The notes: generated by a model not told the origin, from the letters alone. DNA of 51,981 nt from Bacteroidales bacterium (GCA_004557565.1 SFGS01000005.1:1-51981); one strand, 5' to 3'; shown: positions 33,034 through 41,306, counted from the first letter of the stretch. Program-made: numbers and translations.

Positions 33034-33906
33034 ATGGCTGAAATTAAAATAGCTGCAATTATGCGTGCTGGTGCGTATTCCCCTAATCACATAGGTAACG
33101 ACGCAGCCATTCTTAACGCAGCTGCCGAGCAATTGCGCAAGCGCGGTTGTTTGGTCAACATTTATAGTGAAGAACAGTTCAACAATCAGGGCGTGGAGGA
33201 GAATGTGATTCTCAACATGTGCCGCGAGCAAAAGTCGATTGAGAATTTGCAGAAGGCGGAAGACGCTGGCAAAATCGTTATCAATTCGGGCTTCGGCATC
33301 GAAAACTGCACCCGTGAGCGCATGACGCGCATTTTGCTGGGCAATGGCATCCCTTATCCCGAAAGTTTGATTGTGAACACCGACGAGGCAATCAAGCCCA
33401 TGCTGAAAAAGAGCGGTTTTCAGAGTTGCTGGATCAAGCGTGGCGATTTCCACGCTATGCACAAGGAGGACGTGTCGTTTGTGCGTCACCCCGAAGAGGC
33501 ACAGGAAGTGCTTCAGGAGTATTTCCTCCGTGGCATCAAGCGCGCCGTGATCAATGTGCACCTTGAGGGCGACCTTGTGAAGTTCTACGGTGTGAATGGC
33601 ACCCCATTCTTCTACTGGTTCTATCCTTTCGACGCAGGTCACAGCAAATATGGCTGGGAAGAGGTGAATGGCAAAAGCCAGGGCATCAAGTTCGACGAGA
33701 AGAACTTCAAAGCCATTTGCCAACAGGCTGCCACCGAACTGAATGTGGAAATCTACGGTGGCGACTGCATCGTGGCTCCCGACGGACAAATCCGTATTAT
33801 CGACTTCAACGACTGGCCAAGTTTTGCGCCATGCCGCACCGAAGCCGCACCTTATATCGCAAAACGCGTATTAGCCATTGTGAAATCGGCTCAAGAAAAA
33901 AAGTAA
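33034..33906 (+). CDS. ATP-grasp-like enzyme in a phospholipid head-group operon
   Basis: The 290-residue cytoplasmic protein has an ATP-grasp-like layout. The N-terminal alpha/beta part is IKIAAIMRAGAYSPNHIGNDA, nucleotide-binding strands lie around CWIKRGDFHAMHKEDVSFV, and the C-terminal GGDCIVAPDGQIRIIDFNDW supplies Asp and Asn for metal. It could ligate a carboxylate to an amine or phosphorylate a substrate. I do not recognise a characterised orthologue. It lies between the nucleotidyltransferase and CDP-alcohol phosphatidyltransferase genes, so it probably modifies the alcohol or the finished head group. Confidence 0.7.
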   Translation: MAEIKIAAIMRAGAYSPNHIGNDAAILNAAAEQLRKRGCLVNIYSEEQFNNQGVEENVILNMCREQKSIENLQKAEDAGKIVINSGFGIENCTRERMTRILLGNGIPYPESLIVNTDEAIKPMLKKSGFQSCWIKRGDFHAMHKEDVSFVRHPEEAQEVLQEYFLRGIKRAVINVHLEGDLVKFYGVNGTPFFYWFYPFDAGHSKYGWEEVNGKSQGIKFDEKNFKAICQQAATELNVEIYGGDCIVAPDGQIRIIDFNDWPSFAPCRTEAAPYIAKRVLAIVKSAQEKK

Positions 33907-33918
33907 ATTATCGCAGAA

Positions 33919-34872
33919 ATGGAATTTAAAGAAATCAAGTCTCTATATCGCCAGTCGCTCAAGTCGATGGACACCGAGGAGCATATCGACCTCTTTTTCT
34001 ACCGTCCGTTGGGATTCGCTTGGGCGTGGCTGTTTGCCAAGTTGGGCGTTACGCCCAATGTGGTGACCATTGCCTCTATATTTTTAGGCGTGGGTGGTGG
34101 CATTTTGCTCTACTTTGCAGAACCTGCCAACTTGTGGCTCAACTATGTGGGTATCTTCCTCATTATTTGGGCGAATACCTACGATAGCGCCGACGGACAG
34201 TTGGCGCGCCTCACCAAGCAGTATTCACGCATCGGGCGTATTCTCGATGGCGTGAGCGGCGACTTCTGGTTCATTGCCATCTATTTCGCCCTCGTGTTCC
34301 GTGAAATCAACTTCGGCGACAAACTGCTGGGTGCCGACTTCTTTGCCGACCATCAGTGGGTGATTTGGGTGCTTGCCGTGACTGCTGGTGCTTGCCACGC
34401 TAAGCAAGCCGCCATGGCTGACTATTACCGCCAGTTCCACCTTTATTTCTTGAAGGGCAAGGAAGGCAGCGAACTCGACAGCACCGAGGCTCTCGACAAG
34501 GAATATGCCGACCTCACCTGGAGTGGCAATTTCATGAAGAAACTCACCATGATGGTGTATCGCAACTATACCGCCAACCAGGAAGTGCTCACGCCCAACA
34601 TGCAACGCCTTCGCAAAGCATTGAAGGAGCGTTACGGCGAGAACGAGATTCCACAGGCGTTCCGCGACGCTTTCCGTGCCAAGTCGCTCCCATTGATGAA
34701 ATACACCAATATGCTGTCGTTCAACACGCGCATCATCGCCATGTTTATCTCGGTGATTATCCAGATGCCATGGCTGTATTTCGCGTTTGAACTCGTGGTG
34801 CTCAACGCCATGATGGCATACATGATCATCTCCCACGAGCACCGTTGCAAATCCCTCATTGCTCAGGTGTAG
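33919..34872 (+). CDS. CDP-alcohol phosphatidyltransferase family membrane enzyme
   Basis: The 317-residue membrane protein has about six helices. It carries the family signature in TYDSADGQLARLT ... SRIGRILDGVSGD (~residues 91-115), which coordinates two metals and CDP-alcohol. The family joins an alcohol phosphate to a lipid or polyol with release of CMP. The spacing is unusual: after GRILD the next Asp is five residues on rather than four. A long cytoplasmic loop (~residues 175-245, charged) separates the helices. As last gene of the nucleotidyltransferase/ATP-grasp operon it probably makes a phosphoinositol-like or other uncommon phospholipid, as known for inositol-lipid synthesis in Bacteroides. 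Confidence 0.85.
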   Translation: MEFKEIKSLYRQSLKSMDTEEHIDLFFYRPLGFAWAWLFAKLGVTPNVVTIASIFLGVGGGILLYFAEPANLWLNYVGIFLIIWANTYDSADGQLARLTKQYSRIGRILDGVSGDFWFIAIYFALVFREINFGDKLLGADFFADHQWVIWVLAVTAGACHAKQAAMADYYRQFHLYFLKGKEGSELDSTEALDKEYADLTWSGNFMKKLTMMVYRNYTANQEVLTPNMQRLRKALKERYGENEIPQAFRDAFRAKSLPLMKYTNMLSFNTRIIAMFISVIIQMPWLYFAFELVVLNAMMAYMIISHEHRCKSLIAQV

Positions 34873-34882
34873 GTGTGTTTGT

Positions 34883-35052
34883 GGTTTTTGGGCTCACACA
34901 GATCCCACGGATCTCACTGATTTTTTTGTGGGTGGTAAATCTCACAGAATTGTTTGGAGGGGAAGTGGGTGGTTTTTGGGCTCACACAGATCCCACTCAC
35001 TGAATTGCATTGATGATGTTAAATCTCACAGAATTGTTTGGTGGGAGAGTGG
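34883..35052. repeat. Dispersed CTCACACAGATCCCAC repeat, two tandem copies
   Basis: Two units start at 34883 and 34971 (88 bp apart). Each contains GGTTTTTGGGCTCACACAG, ATCCCAC, a CTCACTGA block and AAATCTCACAGAATTGTTTG. It lies directly left of the GxxExxY gene, in the opposite orientation to the array on its right. Confidence 0.8.
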
Positions 35053-35077
35053 AATGTTTTTTTGATTTTTATTTTTT

Positions 35078-35455
35078 ATGACTGATAATGAGTTGACATA
35101 TAAGATTATTCATTGTGCTATGGAGGTGTATAATCACCTTGGGCCTGGATTGCTTGAGGAGGTCTATGAAAGGGCTCTTATGTATGAACTCGTGAATGCA
35201 GGATTAAAGGCAGAAAGTCAAGTAGCACTACCATTGGTATATAAAGGAGTGGATTTGGAAAAGAGTTATCGGGTGGATATTTTGGTTGAAGAAAAAATAA
35301 TTCTGGAATTGAAATCAGTAGCGCAACTCGAACCAGTTCACTACAAACAATTACTATCATATTTGAAATTATCAGGACTAAGATTCGGCTACCTGATTAA
35401 TTTCAACGAAAAAGATTTCAAAAACGGCTATCACAGAATAGTGAACGGCTATTAA
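35078..35455 (+). CDS. GxxExxY protein (PD-(D/E)XK nuclease-like fold)
   Basis: This 125-residue protein is full length for the GxxExxY family. The naming motif is LGPGLLEEVYERAL (~residues 20-33). A nuclease-like core follows: YRVDILVEEKIILELKSV (Asp and Glu-X-Lys at ~67-82) and HYKQLLSYLKLSG. The biological role of the family is not established. The gene is more AT-rich than its neighbours. It is bracketed by copies of the same dispersed repeat in opposite orientations (34883-35052 and 35548-35790), which suggests that gene and repeats move or act together. Confidence 0.88.
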   Translation: MTDNELTYKIIHCAMEVYNHLGPGLLEEVYERALMYELVNAGLKAESQVALPLVYKGVDLEKSYRVDILVEEKIILELKSVAQLEPVHYKQLLSYLKLSGLRFGYLINFNEKDFKNGYHRIVNGY

Positions 35456-35547
35456 AGATATTAATAATAAATTATAAAGTAAAAAGTAAAAAAACATCCC
35501 CTTATCCTCATTCACAGAAATCCGTGAGATTTCCCCTCACAAAGGAA

Positions 35548-35790
35548 CCCACAAGTCTCCGTGAGATTTCCCACCCACAAAGAAAACCTGTGGGATCTGT
35601 GAGATCTGTGTGAGGCTCGGAGTCAAATAAGCCCACAAGCCTCCGTGAGATTTTCCACCCACAAAGAAAACCTGTGGGATCTGTGAGATCTGTGTGAGGC
35701 TCGGAGTCAAATAAGCCCACAAGTCTCCGTGAGATTTCCCACCCACAAAGAAAAACCTGTGGGATCTGTGGGATCTGTGTGAGGCTCGGT
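35548..35790. repeat. 84-bp tandem repeat array, three units
   Basis: Units start at 35548, 35632 and 35716, nearly identical; the last is cut at 35790. A partial unit precedes at 35521. Each contains CTCCGTGAGATTTCCCACC and GTGGGATCTGTGAGATCTG, the reverse complement of the repeat at 34883-35052. Because 84 is divisible by three, several frames stay open through the array, but I find no support for a protein. Confidence 0.92.
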
Positions 35791-35826
35791 ACCAGGAGGC
35801 AGGGGGGGAGACAATGAATAAGCGCA

Positions 35827-36528
35827 ATGATTGAAGGTGTGATTTTTGATTATGGCGGCACGATTGACAGCCGCGGTGTGCATTGGAGCTGGGTAATCTG
35901 GGACGGTTACCAGAAAGCAGGTGTGAATGTGTTGCTGGAGCAGTTTCGTGAGGCGTATGTGATGGCTGAGCGTGAGCTTGCCAAGGTGCGCCACATTCTG
36001 CCTAACGACAATTTCCACGACTTGCTCGTGAAGAAGATGGACATTGAGTTTGGCTATCTTGTGGAGCAAGGACTGGTGGATGCCGCTGAGGCTCCCGAAA
36101 AGGCGAGAGCGGTGGCGCAATACTGCTACGAACAGGCGCGTGAGTGTATCGAGGAAGCCCGACCAGTGCTGGAGGCGTTGAGCGCAAAATATCCGATGAT
36201 GCTGGTGAGCAATTTCTATGGCAATGTGGACAGTGTACTCCGTGATTTTGATGTGCGCCGCTATTTCAAAGGTGTGATTGAGAGTGCTGTGGTGGGTGTG
36301 AGAAAGCCCAACCCAACGCTTTTCCGCCTTGGTGTTGACGCACTCGAATTGCCTGCCGAAAACATTATGGTGATTGGCGACAGCCTTACGAAAGACATTC
36401 TCCCTGCTGAAAGTTTGGGCTGCAAAACGCTTTGGATCAAGGCTCGTGGCTGGACCGACAAGGAAGACGACACCGTGCGCCCCGACATTATCGCGGCACT
36501 CCCTGAAGTGCTTACCCGAATAGGATAA
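35827..36528 (+). CDS. HAD-superfamily hydrolase with DxGGT motif I
   Basis: The 233-residue soluble protein has the HAD subfamily I fold. Motif I is VIFDYGGTIDSRGVHW at residues 4-19, the helical cap lies at ~20-110, motif II is MLVSNFYGN, the motif III Lys is in GVRKPNPTLF, and motif IV is IMVIGDSLTKDILPAESLG. The second motif I Asp, normally the general acid/base, is Gly. Some HAD enzymes with a changed +2 residue are active, so this does not prove inactivity. The substrate is unknown. It follows a repeat array and converges with ruvC (15-bp gap). Confidence 0.82.
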   Translation: MIEGVIFDYGGTIDSRGVHWSWVIWDGYQKAGVNVLLEQFREAYVMAERELAKVRHILPNDNFHDLLVKKMDIEFGYLVEQGLVDAAEAPEKARAVAQYCYEQARECIEEARPVLEALSAKYPMMLVSNFYGNVDSVLRDFDVRRYFKGVIESAVVGVRKPNPTLFRLGVDALELPAENIMVIGDSLTKDILPAESLGCKTLWIKARGWTDKEDDTVRPDIIAALPEVLTRIG

Positions 36529-36543
36529 AAGCAAGCAAACGGA

Positions 36544-37119
36544 TTATTTTTTCACGCGGTCGGGGTTTTGGGCGATGAATGATTTCCACGACTTCGGACC
36601 GCGCGCAAACACCGGTTTCTGGCTCTCGTAGTAGTGGCAAAGCGCCACTGCGAGGGCATCGGTAGCGTCGAGGAATTTAGGCATATCCTCCTGGGCGATG
36701 TTGAGTGTGCGCTGAAGCATGGTATATACCTGCTCCTTGCTGGCGGCACCGTTGCCCGTGATGGCTTGTTTTATTTTTCGTGGTTCGTATTCCGTGATAG
36801 GGATTTCGCGGTTGAGGGCGGCAGCCATTGCCACGCCCTGTGCGCGCCCTAATTTCAGCATCGACTGCACATTTTTACCGAAAAACGGCGCTTCGATAGC
36901 CATCTCATCGGGCAGATATTGCGCGATAAGACTTGTCACACGCTCGAAAATGTGGTGCAAGCGCATGTAGTGGTCCTCCATGGCGTTGAGTTTCAGCACA
37001 CCCATGGCAATGAGCGACGGCGTTTTTCCCTTGATGCCAAGAATACCGTAACCCATCACATTCGTGCCAGGGTCGATGCCGATGATAATTTTATCGTGTT
37101 CGAGTTCGAGTTCTGCCAT
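36544..37119 (-). CDS. ruvC: Holliday junction resolvase RuvC
   Basis: RuvC is the endonuclease that cuts Holliday junctions bound by RuvAB. The 191-residue protein has the RNase H-like acidic catalytic set: Asp in IIIGIDPGTNVMGYG (~residue 15), Glu in MAIEAPFFGKN, and the Asp pair in LDATDALAVALCHY. EYEPRKIKQAITGNGAASKEQV is the conserved DNA-binding helix. The length is usual. The start (MAELELEHD) lies 2 bp after the DUF4286 stop, so the two are one operon. Confidence 0.95.
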   Translation of the reverse strand: MAELELEHDKIIIGIDPGTNVMGYGILGIKGKTPSLIAMGVLKLNAMEDHYMRLHHIFERVTSLIAQYLPDEMAIEAPFFGKNVQSMLKLGRAQGVAMAAALNREIPITEYEPRKIKQAITGNGAASKEQVYTMLQRTLNIAQEDMPKFLDATDALAVALCHYYESQKPVFARGPKSWKSFIAQNPDRVKK

Positions 37120-37121
37120 TG

Positions 37122-37433
37122 TTATTTAATGTCGATCACGTCCATCATAGTGGTAAATCCTACCACGCTGTTGCCGAAGTGGGTGGAGATGCGTGCTGAG
37201 AGCGTTTTACCAGTGCCAAGACACCATTTTTGGAGTTCTTTCACCGATTCGGCTTGCATTTGCAGCGCATAACTCATGCCGCCATCGTGTGCGCTTCCCA
37301 TCACACGGGTGAGGATAGGGTTGTTCATAATGCCGTCGGCAGTTGCCATAGGCACATATTGCAGGCGAATGTAGTCGAGAAACATTCTCTCAACCTCGTC
37401 GCTAACGTGAAAAGTGGTGTTGTAGATAATCAT
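37122..37433 (-). CDS. DUF4286 family protein
   Basis: This is a 103-residue small soluble protein starting MIIYNTTFHVSDEVERMFLDYI, the characteristic beginning of DUF4286, with SYALQMQA and LSARISTHFGNSVVGFTTMMDVI later. I start at the ATG at 37433, which matches the family; the frame extends seven codons further. It is co-transcribed with and directly upstream of ruvC, a neighbourhood I recall from other Bacteroidales. Function unknown. Confidence 0.85.
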   Translation of the reverse strand: MIIYNTTFHVSDEVERMFLDYIRLQYVPMATADGIMNNPILTRVMGSAHDGGMSYALQMQAESVKELQKWCLGTGKTLSARISTHFGNSVVGFTTMMDVIDIK

Positions 37434-37441
37434 AACGGTTA

Positions 37442-37449
37442 CAAAGTTA
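37442..37449 (-). promoter_or_regulatory. -7 promoter element of the DUF4286-ruvC operon
   Basis: Read on the minus strand this is TAACTTTG, only 8 bp upstream of the ATG at 37433, implying a near-leaderless transcript. It supports the shorter DUF4286 start. Confidence 0.55.
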
Positions 37450-37633
37450 CTCAATTTTTCTCATTTATCACCTTATTATAATATGTGGTGATCGATAACA
37501 AAACCAAGAAAGCACTCGCTGTGACGGTAAAAAGCCTCTTAATTAACCCCTGATTTAACATCAAACGACGTGTGGTGATATTTTGTATTTGTGATAAATT
37601 GTTAAGTATCAATTTGTTGTGCGCTGATTAGGC

Positions 37634-37657
37634 GGACGTGAAGTATCACGTCCCTAC
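37634..37657. repeat. Single REP-like hairpin with GTAG head
   Basis: Read in reverse complement this is GTAGGGACGTG, a 6-base loop, then CACGTCC. It has the head and layout of the REP-like arms elsewhere in the window, but a different palindrome and no inverted partner. Confidence 0.55.
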
Positions 37658-37726
37658 TGTGATTGTATTTTATTAGGTGTGGAAAATTAAGGATTTTAAC
37701 GATTGTGTGTTAAATTTTTATTGGTG

Positions 37727-37758
37727 TTTGTTAAAATAGAATAAAAGCATTAATTTTG
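37727..37758 (+). promoter_or_regulatory. Promoter of the Oar-like receptor operon
   Basis: TTTG at 37727-37730 and TAATTTTG at 37751-37758 are 20 bp apart. The transcript would have a leader of about 240 nt. Confidence 0.75.
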
Positions 37759-37793
37759 TGGAGTATTTATAGAATTAGGTGTTTTCGCCCAAA

Positions 37794-37919
37794 ATGCGAA
37801 TGAATAAAAATATCCGATTTATCGATATCCGAGGTTATTATAATTACCTTGGTGCTCATAAGTCGTATATATATGGTGCAATTTGTGCAAAAGGAAAAAT
37901 GATGCGCTGCCTCTACTGA
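37794..37919 (+). CDS. Possible 41-residue leader ORF
   Basis: An ATG at 37794 opens 41 codons ending in TGA at 37917-37919. The product is basic and Tyr-rich (MRMNKNIRFIDIRGYYNY at its start). Its last codons form the left arm of the hairpin at 37905-37929 and its stop lies in the loop. Translation could therefore change the fold. No homology is recognised; chance is possible. Confidence 0.3.
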   Translation: MRMNKNIRFIDIRGYYNYLGAHKSYIYGAICAKGKMMRCLY

Positions 37920-37929
37920 TGAGGTGGCG
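37905..37929 (+). promoter_or_regulatory. Leader hairpin before the Oar-like receptor gene
   Basis: CGCTGCCTC (37905-37913) pairs with GAGGTGGCG (37921-37929), with one G-U-type pair, in an otherwise AT-rich 240-nt leader. Confidence 0.5.
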
Positions 37930-38004
37930 TGTGTTGTTTATTATTATAGGCTTTTATATATCCAGAACTATTTCATTTTTTATTAATAAATTTACCTAAG
38001 TTTT

Positions 38005-41000
38005 ATGCTTAAAAAAATCAAGTTTTTGTCACTCGTTGTAATGCTGTTTGCAGCATTTGCGATGAATGCACAGGTAACTACCTCGGCTATGTCGGGTCTT
38101 GTTACCGACGAGAACAATGAGACCATGATTGGTGCTACGGTTACTGCCGTTCACACACCATCTGGTACTAAGTACAATGCTGTGTCTAACGTGGATGGTC
38201 GTTTCTCCATCCAAGGTATGCGTACTGGTGGCCCTTACCGTGTGGAAGTGTCATACGTAGGCTACAAGACCAAGACTATTGAAGGCATTACACTTGCACT
38301 TGGTGAAACCACCAATGTGCCTGTGCGCATGAGCAACGACGCTACTCAACTGAGCGAAGTTGTGGTTACTGCCATTGGCACAAAGTTTACCGCTGAAAAG
38401 ACCGGTGCTTCAACCAACATCAGCAGTGCACAGATTTCAAGCCTTCCTACTGTGAGCCACAGCATCACTGAGCTCACTCGCCTTTCACCTTATGGTGGCA
38501 ATGGTATGAGCATCGCTGGTAGCGACGGCCGTATGGCAAACTTCACTGTTGACGGTTCGAACTTTAACAACGACTTCGGTTTGACCGACAAGCTTCCTGG
38601 TGGTGGCAACCCTATCTCTCTCGAAGCTATCGAAGAAATGCAAGTTGTGGTTTCTCCATTCGACGTTCGTCAGTCTAACTTCATCGGTGGTGGTGTGAAC
38701 GCCATTACCAAGAGTGGTACCAACACTGTGAAGGGTAGTGTTTACATGTATCACCGCAACGAAAACATGCGTGGCGATGCAGTTGACCGTGTGCAAATTC
38801 CAAGCGCGCGCGACAAAGACCAAACCACTACTTGGGGTGCAACCCTCGGTGGTCCAATCGTGAAGGACAAATTGTTCTTCTTCGTGTCTGGTGAAATGCA
38901 AAAGATTCCTACTGTCGTGAACCGCTGGCGTGCTTCTGACAACGGTGTGGGCAATGCCGACACTTACACCTCTCGCACCACTAACGCCGACTTGCAACGC
39001 GTGAGTGAATTTGTTTTGAACAAGTATGGCTACAATACTGGTTCATGGACCAACTGGCCAGCCGACGAAACCAACTACAAGTTGCTTGCTAAAATCGACT
39101 GGAACATCACCGACATGCACCACTTGAGCCTCCGTTACACTTATGTGAAGAACCGCTTCTGGAACACTCCTAACGCTACTTCTATGGACGGTGGCACACG
39201 CTCTGCTTACGGTCGTGTATCTCAATACTCAATGTCGTTCGCTAACTCAATGTACGGCATGGACAACATCGTTCACTCATTAGCTGCTGAACTCAACAGC
39301 CGCTTGAACGACAAGATGTTTAACAACTTCCGTATCACCTTCGACAAGAAGGACGATATCCGCTCTTCTGAATCTGCTGAATTCCCATTCATCGACATTC
39401 TCGATGGCTCTGGCGAAAACAACAACTACATGGCTCTCGGTTATGAGCTCTTTACTTGGAACAACGGCGTTCACAACACCGTATGGCAAGTTAAGGACGA
39501 CTTCACTTACTTCTTTGGCAACCACAAACTCACTGCTGGTGTATTCTACGAACACCAAATGGCCGACAACTCATATATGCGTAACGGTACAGGTTACTAC
39601 CGCTACAACAGCGTTGACGACTTCATCAATGGTGCTGCTCCTGAAATCGTATGTTTGACCTACGGTTACGGTGGTGAAACTAATCCTGCTGCTCGTGTAC
39701 GTTTCCACAAGCCAGGCTTCCTTATCAGCGACGAATTCAACCCAAGCGAACGCCTCAAACTCACTATGGGTATTCGCTTCGACGGTATGTTCTTCAACAA
39801 TGCCGACTTGATGACCAACCAGGCTATCTACGACATCGCTTACCCTGATGGCAAGGGCAACGAACGCCACATCGACACTGGCAAGTGGCCAGGTACTGGT
39901 ATCACCGTTTCTCCACGTGTAGGTTTCACTTGGGACGTGCTTGGCGACAAGACCCTCAAGCTCCGTGGTGGTTCAGGTTTGTTCATGGGCCGCTCTCCAC
40001 TGGTGTTCTTCACCAACATGCCTACCAACAGTGGTATGGTTCAATACCAAGCTCAACTCAGCGCAAAGAAGAATGTTGACATGAGCCAATTCGCAGGTGG
40101 CCTGGTTGTGAACAGCGAAGGCCGTCCTACTATCGACGCTCTCCGCTCTAAGCTCATCGCTATGGGCTATCCTGAAAACATCAGTCCAGACAAGGGTACA
40201 CTTCCTGCAACCATTTCTGCTGTGAGCCCCGACTTCAAGATGCCACAAGTGTGGAAAACCACTTTGGCTGTTGACTACAAGCTCCCAGTTTCATTCCCAA
40301 TGCAAGTGACTGTGGAAGGTATCTTCGACAAGAACGTGAACGCTGCTTGCATCAGCGACTGGTCAATTCCATCAGCTGGTGGCTTTGCTCGCTTCAACGG
40401 TGCTGACAACCGTCCTATCTATCCTGCCGGCTTCCGTAACAACCTCGCTGCTTTCGTGCTCGAAAACACTCATAAGGGTTACTTCTGGAGTGCTAACTTG
40501 ATGGTTACTGCTCGTCCAGCAGAATGGATCAACTTGATGGCTTCTTACACTCACCAAGTGCGTAAGGAAATCACCGGTATGCCAGGTTCAAACGCAGAAT
40601 CAGCATTCACCTACGTTCCTACATCTGAAGGTCCTAACCACATCAAGCTCCACAACTCTCAATACTTGACTCCAGACCGTTTCGTGGCTTCAATGCAGAT
40701 CAACGACAAGTGCAACAACCACTACTCATTCATCTACGAAACCTGGCGCGGTGGTTACAACTATTCTTACATGACTGTTAACGACATGAACGGCGACGGT
40801 TACAACTACGACGCTATTTATGTTCCTACCGATGCTGAAGTGGAAAGCGGTGCATTCCGTTTCGTTTCTCAAGACGACCAAGACCGCTTCATGGGCTTCT
40901 TGCACAACAACAAGAGCTTGAGCAAATACCAAGGCAAGTATGCAGAAGGCTACAGCGTTTACAACCCATGGGTTCACCGTGTTGACTTCAGCTACAAGCA

Positions 41001-41286
41001 CGACTTCAAGCTCAACATTGGCTCAACCAAGCACACCCTCCAATTGGGTATCGATATCAAGAACCTTCTCAACCTCTTCAACTCAAGCTGGGGTGTGAGC
41101 AAGACGCTCAACAGCGCAATCGGTTCAGATGCTCGTATCCTCAAGTATGAAGGCGTAGACGCACAAGGTATTGCTACCTTCTCAACTCCTTCGGCTATCA
41201 ATGCCGATACTAAGTTGTTCACTCCACTCCACGCTCTTGGTCAGTGCTGGAACATGGGTATCACCGTTAAGTATATCTTCAACTAA
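38005..41286 (+). CDS. Oar-like TonB-dependent outer-membrane receptor
   Basis: The 1093-residue protein has a signal peptide (to FAMNAQ). A carboxypeptidase-regulatory-like domain follows (~25-110, SGLVTDENNETMIGATVTAV), then a plug (QLSEVVVTAIG, FTVDGSNFNNDFGL, VSPFDVRQSNFIGGGVNAITKSG) and an Oar-type barrel (YHRNENMRGD, LGGPIVKDKLFFFVSGE) ending in NMGITVKYIFN. It lacks the SusC plug pattern and has no SusD partner. The Oar family includes receptors for peptides, proteins or signals; the ligand here is unknown. Strong codon bias suggests high expression. It is followed 20 bp later by a BACON/OB-fold lipoprotein gene, its likely accessory protein. Confidence 0.88.
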   Translation: MLKKIKFLSLVVMLFAAFAMNAQVTTSAMSGLVTDENNETMIGATVTAVHTPSGTKYNAVSNVDGRFSIQGMRTGGPYRVEVSYVGYKTKTIEGITLALGETTNVPVRMSNDATQLSEVVVTAIGTKFTAEKTGASTNISSAQISSLPTVSHSITELTRLSPYGGNGMSIAGSDGRMANFTVDGSNFNNDFGLTDKLPGGGNPISLEAIEEMQVVVSPFDVRQSNFIGGGVNAITKSGTNTVKGSVYMYHRNENMRGDAVDRVQIPSARDKDQTTTWGATLGGPIVKDKLFFFVSGEMQKIPTVVNRWRASDNGVGNADTYTSRTTNADLQRVSEFVLNKYGYNTGSWTNWPADETNYKLLAKIDWNITDMHHLSLRYTYVKNRFWNTPNATSMDGGTRSAYGRVSQYSMSFANSMYGMDNIVHSLAAELNSRLNDKMFNNFRITFDKKDDIRSSESAEFPFIDILDGSGENNNYMALGYELFTWNNGVHNTVWQVKDDFTYFFGNHKLTAGVFYEHQMADNSYMRNGTGYYRYNSVDDFINGAAPEIVCLTYGYGGETNPAARVRFHKPGFLISDEFNPSERLKLTMGIRFDGMFFNNADLMTNQAIYDIAYPDGKGNERHIDTGKWPGTGITVSPRVGFTWDVLGDKTLKLRGGSGLFMGRSPLVFFTNMPTNSGMVQYQAQLSAKKNVDMSQFAGGLVVNSEGRPTIDALRSKLIAMGYPENISPDKGTLPATISAVSPDFKMPQVWKTTLAVDYKLPVSFPMQVTVEGIFDKNVNAACISDWSIPSAGGFARFNGADNRPIYPAGFRNNLAAFVLENTHKGYFWSANLMVTARPAEWINLMASYTHQVRKEITGMPGSNAESAFTYVPTSEGPNHIKLHNSQYLTPDRFVASMQINDKCNNHYSFIYETWRGGYNYSYMTVNDMNGDGYNYDAIYVPTDAEVESGAFRFVSQDDQDRFMGFLHNNKSLSKYQGKYAEGYSVYNPWVHRVDFSYKHDFKLNIGSTKHTLQLGIDIKNLLNLFNSSWGVSKTLNSAIGSDARILKYEGVDAQGIATFSTPSAINADTKLFTPLHALGQCWNMGITVKYIFN

Positions 41287-41306
41287 TTCAACAGTCAATT
41301 ACAACT

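Noticed and set aside
35548..35790. CRISPR array
   Set aside because: Units are contiguous 84-bp tandem repeats without unique spacers, and no cas genes are present. The heptamer and 9-bp arrays fail for the same reason.
35537..35827. Minus-strand open frame through the 84-bp array, with repeated VGGKSHG-type peptides
   Set aside because: It exists only because the repeat length is a multiple of three. No promoter, domain or conserved start supports it.
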